Shown here: piece after piece, positions 6,635 through 12,007 of the stretch
Layout of the letters: each line of letters starts with the position of its first letter
Position numbering within the stretch: position 1 is the stretch's first letter
Source of the DNA: Hydrogenophaga intermedia
GTDB taxonomy: Bacteria; Pseudomonadota; Gammaproteobacteria; Burkholderiales; Burkholderiaceae_C
Direction of reading: 5' to 3'
Length of the DNA stretch: 12,007 bases
NCBI GenBank assembly: GCA_945869245.1
Contig: CAMBOY010000071.1
Span: 1-12,007 of the forward strand
Position numbers and translations under genes: made by a program
The notes under the pieces: generated by a model
Told to the model about the DNA's origin: nothing
What the model saw: the letters and a program-made list of their open reading frames with translations, nothing else
Databases searched by the model: none

Positions 6635-7375
6635 TTACCGCCACTGCAACTGCGTCACCCAACCGTTGCTGTTGGCTTGGGTGTTGTCGCTGTCGGCGCC
6701 AATGAGCACCGCGCTGACTGGCGGCGCGGCGCCAGCGCCGCTGTTGGGCGGGAGTTCGTCGCCAAACAGGCGCACAAAGTCGGCCGCCACATCGCGGCTT
6801 TCGGCCACCCAGCGCTGCAGCGGTGCGCTGCGGCCTTGCAGCACCAGATAGCGCACCCGCTGGGTGTAGGCGTTGGACCCACTGGCGCCGCTGGTCTGCG
6901 CCGGGTCCCACACGTAACACACAGTGGCCGCTGGCAGGTTTTCACCGCTGACCGAGCGCGCCAAGCGCAGCAGGGTGCGCTCGCCAAAGGGCACGCGCTC
7001 CAGCGCATGGTCGAACATCACACACACCTTGAGCGCGGCGTCGTCGCCGTCTTTGCGGCGGATGTTGGCCGGGCGCACGCCGCCGCTCAGTGGCTCGTCG
7101 AGCCGCCAGCGCCATTGCAAGGTACCGGCAGGACCATTCCAGGCGTGCACCCAGGTGCCATACGACTGGTCGGTGCGCAGGCGCACCGCCGGCACACCGT
7201 CGATTTGGCCGGTTTCAAACCGGGTGGCACCGATGTCCGGTTTGTTGGGCAGACCCACAAAGCGCCAGCCATTGGGGCCCGTGCCACTGGACAGCGGCTC
7301 CAGTGCCGCGCTCCATGCAGATCCCGCCACCAGCAATCCGCCGATGGCCAGGCTGGGTGTGCGGCAGCAGCGCAT
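6635..7375 (-). CDS. Exported DUF3047 domain protein
   Basis: The product is 246 residues. Residues 1-23 are a signal peptide (hydrophobic IGGLLVAGSAWSA), so it is predicted to be periplasmic. The body matches DUF3047: QWRWRLDEPLSGG at about 87-99, RRKDGDDAALKVCVMFD at 106-122, VCYVWDP at 152-158, RYLVLQG at 175-181 and the C-terminal VSAVLIGADSDNT at 220-232. The family resembles secreted beta-rich proteins and has no assigned activity to my knowledge. Conserved aspartates (Asp109, Asp111, Asp112, Asp228, Asp230) could bind metal, but that is a guess. Cys118 and Cys153 lie in predicted strands and might pair. The ATG is only three bases downstream of the DUF547 stop, so the two exported proteins are translated in step and may act together. 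It is followed by DUF2784 after 28 bases. Confidence 0.88.
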   Translation of the reverse strand: MRCCRTPSLAIGGLLVAGSAWSAALEPLSSGTGPNGWRFVGLPNKPDIGATRFETGQIDGVPAVRLRTDQSYGTWVHAWNGPAGTLQWRWRLDEPLSGGVRPANIRRKDGDDAALKVCVMFDHALERVPFGERTLLRLARSVSGENLPAATVCYVWDPAQTSGASGSNAYTQRVRYLVLQGRSAPLQRWVAESRDVAADFVRLFGDELPPNSGAGAAPPVSAVLIGADSDNTQANSNGWVTQLQWR

Positions 7376-7378
7376 GGG

Positions 7379-8188
7379 TCAGCGCCCCAGGTCGTTGAGC
7401 GACCAGTCGTAGTCGAGGTGGCTGATCGACAGGCTGCGTTGGCGCAAGGCGGCTTGTTCGGCCGGCACATCGCTGAGTTGTTCGGCGTAACGCGCCAGCA
7501 TGTCTTCGACGCGCTTGAAGCCGAGGTGGCCTTTTTCAAAGTCTTCACGGAACCACTTGAAGATGCTGCTGATTTCGGCCTTGCCGTTGGCCACGCGGTT
7601 GCGGGTGCGGTCGCCCATGAAGCGGCGCATGCCGTCTTCCAGTTGGGCTTCCAGCCGGGCGGCGGTGAAGGCTTCGTCGCGCAAGGCGGGGCAGCCGATG
7701 CTGGCGCAGTTCACTGCGGCGTGGATGCGGGGCTCGGCGTAGTTGGAGCGAAGTTGTTCGTGCTCAACCCAGTCGAGGTGGCGTTGTTCGCCCAGCAAGG
7801 TGAAGAACTTCTTTTTCCACGGCGACTGCAGCAGGCTGCCCAGGTCTTTGATGGACTTGAGTTTGGGGTAGGCGCTGAGGATGAGTTCGACCGTGAACGC
7901 GTTGTAGGCGTTGATGAGAAAGGCCATTTGCTGCGGCTTGGAAAAGCCGTCGAACTGCGCTTGGCTCACGGCGCTCAGGCTGCTCAACACCGCGCCCAAC
8001 GCGGCGCGGTCGGCCGCAAAACCTCGGTAGTTGACCTGCGACTGTTTGCCGTCGGGCAGCCAGCGAACGTGTTTTTTGAGCAGGGCGGTCCAGGCGGTGT
8101 ATTGGTGGTCAAAACCGGCTTGCGCCCAGACCGACGGGGTGGCCAGTGGCACGGCGATCAGGCAAGCAATGGCGTGGCGTCGTTGCAT
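7379..8188 (-). CDS. Exported DUF547 domain protein
   Basis: The product is 269 residues with a signal peptide at about 1-24 (ends SVWAQA), so it is predicted to be periplasmic. The DUF547 hallmarks are present in order: QMAFLINAYNAFTVELIL at 87-104, IKDLGSLL at 113-120, HAAVNCASIGCPALR at 156-170, ISSIFKWFREDF at 206-217 and the C-terminal LDYDWSLN at 258-265. Cys161 and Cys166 form a conserved Cys-x4-Cys and are the only cysteines of the mature protein. A redox or metal-binding role is suggested but not shown. DUF547 also occurs in plant proteins; no enzymatic activity is established to my knowledge. The start is the ATG at 8186-8188, preceded by AGGA at 8197-8200. An earlier in-frame ATG at 8293 lies inside the oxidoreductase gene and would spoil the signal peptide. 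The gene starts 28 bases after the oxidoreductase stop. Confidence 0.9.
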   Translation of the reverse strand: MQRRHAIACLIAVPLATPSVWAQAGFDHQYTAWTALLKKHVRWLPDGKQSQVNYRGFAADRAALGAVLSSLSAVSQAQFDGFSKPQQMAFLINAYNAFTVELILSAYPKLKSIKDLGSLLQSPWKKKFFTLLGEQRHLDWVEHEQLRSNYAEPRIHAAVNCASIGCPALRDEAFTAARLEAQLEDGMRRFMGDRTRNRVANGKAEISSIFKWFREDFEKGHLGFKRVEDMLARYAEQLSDVPAEQAALRQRSLSISHLDYDWSLNDLGR

Positions 8189-8216
8189 GGTGTGTGTCCT
8201 GGTGTAGGGCGTGCAT

Positions 8217-10379
8217 TCAGCCGCGCTTGTAGTCGTGGTACTTCTTGACCCAGGCCAGCAGGCCTTGGGGCGCGTGGGCGCGCTTCCATTCACCGGCCAC
8301 GTATTTGTTGGACTCGGCCAGCGTGGGGTAGGTGTGGATGGTGCCCAAGATCTTGTTCAGACCCAAGCCGTGTTTCATGGCCAGCACAAACTCGGCGAGC
8401 AAATCACCGGCGTGGGTGCCGACGATGGTCACGCCCAAAATGGTGTCCTTGCCCGGCACGGTCAGCACCTTCACAAAGCCGTGGGCTTCGCTGTCGGCAA
8501 TGGCGCGGTCCAGATCATCGATGCCGTACTTCGTCACCTCATAGGGGATGTTCTTTTCTTTGGCCTCTTGCTCGTTCAAGCCCACACGCGCCACCTCGGG
8601 GTCGATGAAGGTCGCCCACGGGATGACCGAGTAGTCGGCCTTGAACAGCTTCCACTCGCCAAACAGCGCGTTGACGGCCGCGTACCAAGCCTGGTGGGCG
8701 GCGGTGTGGGTGAACTGGAACGGCCCGGCCACGTCGCCGGCGGCGTAGATGTTGGGGTAAATGGTTTGCAGGTATTCGTTGGTCTCGACCGTGCGGTGGG
8801 TCGGAATGCCCAGGTCTTCCAAGCCGTAACCCTGCAGACGCGCCACGCGGCCCACGGCGCACAGCAGTTGGTCGAACACGATGCGTTTTTCAGCGCCGTT
8901 GTGCTCCACGAACAAGGTTTTTTCGCCGTTGACGAGTTCGCAGCGCAGCGCTTTGTGGCTGGTGAGCACGTCCACACCATCGGCTTGCAGCGAGGCCTTG
9001 GCCAGTTCGCTCACCTCGGCGTCTTCGCGCACCATGATGCGTGCGCCCATTTCCACTTGGGTGACGTGTGAGCCCAGCCGCGCAAAGCTTTGTGCCAGCT
9101 CGCTGCCGATCGGGCCGCCGCCCAGCACCACCAAGCGCTTCGGTGCGCTGTCGAGCTTGGCGAATTCGTCCCACAGCGTGTCGCTGGTGACATAACCCAC
9201 CTCGTCCAAGCCCGGCAGGGGTGGCACAAAGGGGCGGGCGCCGGCGGCGATGACGATGGCGCGTGCGGTCAGGCGCTGGGTGCCACCACCATTCAGGGCG
9301 ATCTCCACCGTCCAAGGGTTGATCAGCTTGCCGTAACCCTGCAGCACCTCCACACCCAAACCGGTGTAGCGCTCCACACTGTCGTGCGGCTCGATGGCGG
9401 CAATCACGTCGTGCACGCGCTGCATCACCGCTTTGAAGCTGAAGCTGGGGGTGGCGTCTGTCAAGCCGTAGTTCGAGGCGTGGCGCATTTGGTGCGCCAG
9501 CTTGGCGCTTTTGATCAGCGCTTTGCTGGGCACACAGCCGTAGTTCAAGCAGTCGCCACCCATTTTGTGGGCTTCGATCAGCGTCACCTTGGCCTTGACG
9601 GCTGCGGCGATGTAAGCGCTGACCAAACCACCGGCGCCACCGCCGATGACGATCAGATTGCGGTCAAAGGTCTTGGGGCGCTGGTCGGCCCAGCGGGCGT
9701 AGACCTTGCGCTTTTGAATGGCGGCCACGATGCGGCGGGCGATCAGCGGGAACACACCCAGCAACACAAAGCTGCCCAAGAGCGCGGGGCTCAGGATGCC
9801 TTGCAGCGAATCCAGCTGCGCCAGTTGCGTGCCGGCGTTCACATACACCGCGGTGCCGGCGAGCATGCCGAGCTGGCTGACCCAGTAGAAGGTCAAGGCC
9901 TTCATGCGGGTCAGGCCCATGAGCAAGTTGATCAGGAAAAACGGCACCACCGGGATCAGGCGCAGCGTGAACAGGTAGAACGCGCCCTCTTTGTCCACGC
10001 CCCGGTTGATGTCGGCCAGACGGCTGCCGAACTTGTCCTCGACCCAGTCGCGCAGCACAAAACGCGAGGCCAGAAAGGCCAGCGTAGCGCCGATGGTGGA
10101 CGCAAACGAGACGATCAGAAGACCCTGCCACAGGCCAAAGATGGCACCACCCGCCAAGGTGATGATGACCGCGCCCGGAATGGACAGCGCAGTGGCCAGC
10201 ACATAGAGGACAAAGTACACCGCCGCCACGGTGAATGGCTGGTCGGCGTGCAGTTGGGCAAAGCTCGCTTGGCTGGCTTTGAGCGCCTCAAAACTCAGAA
10301 AGCGGCCAAGGTCGAGCGCCACAAACGCACCAATGGCCACAGCCAACAACAACAAGACAAGGACTTTGGGGGAACGCAT
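8217..10379 (-). CDS. TVP38/TMEM64 membrane domain fused to MerA/lipoamide dehydrogenase-like disulfide oxidoreductase
   Basis: The product is 720 residues with two parts. Residues 1 to about 225 are a TVP38/TMEM64 (DedA-related) membrane domain: an N-terminal helix, LSIPGAVIITLAGGAIFG at 65-82, SFASTIGATLAFLASRF at 91-107 and RLIPVVPFFLIN at 140-151. Residues 238-720 are a class I flavoprotein disulfide reductase: FAD motif IGGGAGG at 245-251, redox disulfide GGDCLNYGCVPSK at 274-286 (Cys277/Cys282), NAD(P) motif LGGGPIGSE at 419-427, AAGDVAGP at 546-553, and dimer interface IHTYPTLAES at 681-690. Tyr684 stands where glutathione and lipoamide reductases have the catalytic His; MerA also has Tyr there. 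The C-terminal cysteine pair and N-terminal HMA domain of true MerA are absent. It is therefore a membrane-tethered cytoplasmic reductase of unknown substrate. The ATG is preceded by GGAG (10386-10389). It leads the operon with DUF547, DUF3047 and DUF2784. Confidence 0.93.
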   Translation of the reverse strand: MRSPKVLVLLLLAVAIGAFVALDLGRFLSFEALKASQASFAQLHADQPFTVAAVYFVLYVLATALSIPGAVIITLAGGAIFGLWQGLLIVSFASTIGATLAFLASRFVLRDWVEDKFGSRLADINRGVDKEGAFYLFTLRLIPVVPFFLINLLMGLTRMKALTFYWVSQLGMLAGTAVYVNAGTQLAQLDSLQGILSPALLGSFVLLGVFPLIARRIVAAIQKRKVYARWADQRPKTFDRNLIVIGGGAGGLVSAYIAAAVKAKVTLIEAHKMGGDCLNYGCVPSKALIKSAKLAHQMRHASNYGLTDATPSFSFKAVMQRVHDVIAAIEPHDSVERYTGLGVEVLQGYGKLINPWTVEIALNGGGTQRLTARAIVIAAGARPFVPPLPGLDEVGYVTSDTLWDEFAKLDSAPKRLVVLGGGPIGSELAQSFARLGSHVTQVEMGARIMVREDAEVSELAKASLQADGVDVLTSHKALRCELVNGEKTLFVEHNGAEKRIVFDQLLCAVGRVARLQGYGLEDLGIPTHRTVETNEYLQTIYPNIYAAGDVAGPFQFTHTAAHQAWYAAVNALFGEWKLFKADYSVIPWATFIDPEVARVGLNEQEAKEKNIPYEVTKYGIDDLDRAIADSEAHGFVKVLTVPGKDTILGVTIVGTHAGDLLAEFVLAMKHGLGLNKILGTIHTYPTLAESNKYVAGEWKRAHAPQGLLAWVKKYHDYKRG

Positions 10380-10491
10380 AAAAAACTCCGAGGTTGTTGG
10401 TGGGTCTGCGCAGAAGCTCGGTTCTTACATTGCGGTACTTAGGTATTAAATGTTTTTAATTAAATAATACTTAATATTTATAAATTATCGC
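10380..10491 (-). promoter_or_regulatory. AT-rich promoter/operator region of the TVP38-oxidoreductase operon
   Basis: This gap separates the stop of the ynjF-like gene from the start of the next minus-strand operon. Bases 10439-10490 are almost pure A+T in an otherwise GC-rich window. They carry an imperfect 10-base inverted repeat, TTAGGTATTA at 10439-10448 and TAATACTTAA at 10465-10474 (nine of ten pairs, 16-base spacer). Inside or beside it are two perfect palindromes, TTTAATTAAA at 10455-10464 and ATTTATAAAT at 10476-10485. This looks like a promoter with a dyad operator or nucleoid-protein site. Several TAATAC- or TATTAT-like -10 boxes exist on the minus strand, so the exact promoter is not assigned. 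No GC-rich hairpin with a U-tract was found, so no terminator is called for the gene upstream. Confidence 0.55.
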
Positions 10492-11100
10492 TTATTGGTG
10501 CAGCCTCTGGTAGCCCCAGCCGATCCGCATGGCGGTGGTGATGGCGCACAAGGCCGCAAATCCATAGGCCAACACCCCAAAGTGTTCGGGCCACAGGCAC
10601 ATGGCGCTAAACACGGCAATGGTCTCGGTCGCTTCGGTCAGGCCACCCAAAAAGTAAAAGCTTTTGCCAGGCAGCGCGGTGTCGGTGAGACCCCGTTTTT
10701 CGGCCAGGGCGGCAAAAGCCAAAAAGCTGCTGCCGGTGCCAATAAAGCTGGCCAGCAACACCGCCGCGGGCAGGGCGTTGGTGCTGGGGTCGGCCAGCGC
10801 AAAGCCCAGCGGGATGGCGGCGTAAAACAGAAAGTCGAGTGCGATGTCCAGAAAGCCACCAGCGTCGGTGGGCGCAGTCAGACGCGCCACCGCGCCGTCG
10901 AGCCCGTCGAGCAGGCGCGAGACCAGCAACAGCGCCAAGCCCGCTGTGTAGGCTTGCAGCGCAATTGCGGCGGCGGCAGTCAGACCCGTGGCAAAGCCCA
11001 ACCAGCTCAGGGCGTCGGCGCCCAAGCCGGTGCGCAACACACCCCGTGCAAGGGCTTGTAGCGCAGGGCGCAACACGGTTTGGGCGGCACGGTCAAGCAT
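10492..11100 (-). CDS. ynjF: CDP-alcohol phosphatidyltransferase family membrane protein (YnjF-like)
   Basis: The product is a 202-residue multi-pass membrane protein. The family signature DG-x2-AR-x7/8-G-x3-D-x3-D is complete: Asp68-Gly69, Ala72-Arg73, Gly81, Asp85 and Asp89, in the stretch GAVARLTAPTDAGGFLDIAL. These aspartates bind the metal and CDP-alcohol in enzymes that make phosphatidylglycerol phosphate, phosphatidylserine and related lipids by displacing CMP. The acceptor alcohol here is unknown. The order permease, ATPase, CDP-alcohol phosphatidyltransferase matches E. coli ynjC-ynjD-(ynjE)-ynjF, which is the basis for the symbol. Its ATG at 11098-11100 overlaps the ATPase stop by eight bases, so the genes are translationally coupled. 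Why a lipid head-group enzyme travels with this transporter is unexplained. Confidence is high for the family and moderate for YnjF orthology. Confidence 0.88.
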   Translation of the reverse strand: MLDRAAQTVLRPALQALARGVLRTGLGADALSWLGFATGLTAAAAIALQAYTAGLALLLVSRLLDGLDGAVARLTAPTDAGGFLDIALDFLFYAAIPLGFALADPSTNALPAAVLLASFIGTGSSFLAFAALAEKRGLTDTALPGKSFYFLGGLTEATETIAVFSAMCLWPEHFGVLAYGFAALCAITTAMRIGWGYQRLHQ

Positions 11101-11761
11101 CGGGGGAGGCGGGCGCGGTGTCGCCGTCGAGTTGGGTCAGTCGCTGCGGCTCGGCCACATCGGCCAGATCGTGGGTGACCAGCAGCGCTGGGATGCCGCG
11201 CGCGCGGATGTGGGCAAACACCAGCTCGCGGAATTGGCTGCGCAGCGCGGCGTCGAGTTTGGAAAACGGTTCGTCCAGCAGCAGCGCGCGCGGGCGGGCG
11301 AGCAGGGCACGCATCAGCGCCACCCGAGCGCGCTGCCCGCCTGAGAGCGTGGCCGGGTCGCGTTCGCCCAGGCCAGCCAGCCCCGCGTCTTGCAGGGCCT
11401 GCTGCACGGCGGCCTGGCGCTCGGATCGGGGCCCTGCGGGCACCGCAAACAGCAGGTTCTCGGCCACGCTCATGTGGGCGAACAACAAATCGTCCTGAAA
11501 CAACAGGCCAATGCCGCGCCGCTCGGTGGGCAAGGCGTCGAGGCACTGGCCGTTGAGGGACACCGTCCAGTCGCCACCCAAGCCGGCGCCCAGGCCAGAC
11601 GGGTGGAGCGTGCCGGCCACGGCGGCCAGCACACTGCTTTTGCCGCTGCCACTGGCGCCCATCAGGGTGTGGATGGCGCCGGCCGGCACGCTCAGGCGCA
11701 GCCCCTGCACCAGCTGGCGTGCCGGGCTGCCCAAGTGGCGAATGTGGATGTCCAAGCTCAT
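11093..11761 (-). CDS. ynjD: ABC transporter ATP-binding protein (YnjD-like)
   Basis: The product is a 222-residue nucleotide-binding subunit with all core motifs: Walker A GASGSGKS at 35-42, Q-loop Gln89 in LLFQDD, signature TLSGGQRARVAL at 138-149, Walker B ALLLDEP at 159-165 and the switch His197 in LVTHDLAD. It hydrolyses ATP on the cytoplasmic face to drive the permease encoded just upstream. It is close to the minimum length, with no C-terminal regulatory domain as found in MalK-type ATPases. The start chosen is the ATG at 11759-11761, which forms an ATGA overlap with the permease stop. An in-frame ATG 54 bases upstream would run into the permease gene and adds no conserved sequence. 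The neighbouring YnjC-like permease and YnjF-like gene identify it as YnjD-like. The substrate is unknown; such transporters have been grouped with thiamine, iron or sulfate importers. Confidence 0.9.
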   Translation of the reverse strand: MSLDIHIRHLGSPARQLVQGLRLSVPAGAIHTLMGASGSGKSSVLAAVAGTLHPSGLGAGLGGDWTVSLNGQCLDALPTERRGIGLLFQDDLLFAHMSVAENLLFAVPAGPRSERQAAVQQALQDAGLAGLGERDPATLSGGQRARVALMRALLARPRALLLDEPFSKLDAALRSQFRELVFAHIRARGIPALLVTHDLADVAEPQRLTQLDGDTAPASPDA

Positions 11762-12007
11762 GGCTGCGAGTGTGCCTGACTGGTTGCAGCAAAGCGGCGC
11801 GGCCGACCCACCCAAGCGGCCAGCGCAAATCCCAGCACCGGCAGCACAAACAGCAGCGAGGCGTAGGCGCTGGTGAGCGAGAGCTGGGCGCCGGCGGCCA
11901 GGGCCACCGCCTCGGTGGTGACGGTGGCGTAGCGCCCGGCGCCCACGGTGAGTGTGGGCAGGTACTGCGCCACACTCACCGCAAAACCCCCGGCCGCCGC
12001 GCTGGCC
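11758..12007 (-). CDS. ynjC: ABC transporter permease, C-terminal part (YnjC-like; runs off right edge)
   Basis: Only the last 82 codons are in the window; the 5' part is beyond base 12007. The visible part begins inside a conserved stretch, GGFAVSVAQYLPTLTVGAGR (about residues 6-25 of the fragment). It continues with TVTTEAVALAAG, a final membrane segment (about 47-66: SAYASLLFVLPVLGFALAAW) and a basic cytoplasmic tail. The AQYLPTL..GAGR..T.TTEAVAL pattern is typical of the second half of YnjC-type binding-protein-dependent permeases, where this region is near the ATPase contact loop. The frame is open to the edge, so the GTG at 11977-11979 is not a true start. Its TGA overlaps the ATPase ATG (ATGA). 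A periplasmic binding protein (YnjB-like) would be expected just outside the right edge. Confidence 0.82.
   Translation of the reverse strand, partial: ASAAAGGFAVSVAQYLPTLTVGAGRYATVTTEAVALAAGAQLSLTSAYASLLFVLPVLGFALAAWVGRPRRFAATSQAHSQP

Noticed and set aside
6677..8248. A 523-codon plus-strand frame opposite the DUF3047 and DUF547 genes.
   Set aside because: It spans two genes with clear signal peptides and family motifs on the other strand, and shows no domain of its own.
8217..10379. Annotation as mercuric reductase (merA).
   Set aside because: It lacks the N-terminal heavy-metal domain and the C-terminal cysteine pair, carries a TVP38 membrane domain, and no merR, merT or merP genes are nearby.

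Overview
The window looks like chromosomal DNA of a high-G+C betaproteobacterium, most likely a Burkholderiales/Comamonadaceae relative. This is inferred from the strong G/C third-position bias, the tight gene packing and the style of the protein families; no marker gene here fixes the taxon. Thirteen protein genes can be supported, two of them cut by the window edges. I found no rRNA, tRNA, CRISPR array, insertion sequence or prophage gene.

Layout, left to right. (1) A minus-strand TonB-like N-terminus runs off the left edge, and a plus-strand exported single-domain rhodanese diverges from it. (2) A minus-strand pair follows: a FAD/NAD(P) oxidoreductase and, overlapping its 3' end by 20 bases, a ChrA-type chromate transporter. 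(3) Divergent from that pair across only 63 bases is a plus-strand selenide, water dikinase (SelD) fused to an N-terminal oxidoreductase domain. That domain is a paralogue of the divergent neighbour. A glutathione S-transferase-like gene follows 18 bases later. (4) Converging on these is a four-gene minus-strand operon: a TVP38/TMEM64 membrane domain fused to a MerA/lipoamide-dehydrogenase-like disulfide oxidoreductase, then an exported DUF547 protein, an exported DUF3047 protein and a DUF2784 membrane protein. (5) An AT-rich regulatory gap of about 110 bases separates this from a second minus-strand operon: an ABC permease C-terminus (YnjC-like), its ATPase (YnjD-like) and a CDP-alcohol phosphatidyltransferase (YnjF-like), all translationally coupled by overlapping codons.

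The theme is chalcogen and thiol redox chemistry at the cell envelope. One island holds three flavin/pyridine-nucleotide oxidoreductase modules, selenophosphate synthase, a periplasmic rhodanese, a GST, an oxyanion exporter and a Ynj-type transporter. The families can be recognised from the sequence. That they form one working pathway is inference. The best candidates for something undescribed are the head-to-head oxidoreductase paralogues around SelD, and the TVP38-oxidoreductase/DUF547/DUF3047/DUF2784 operon beside ynjCDF.
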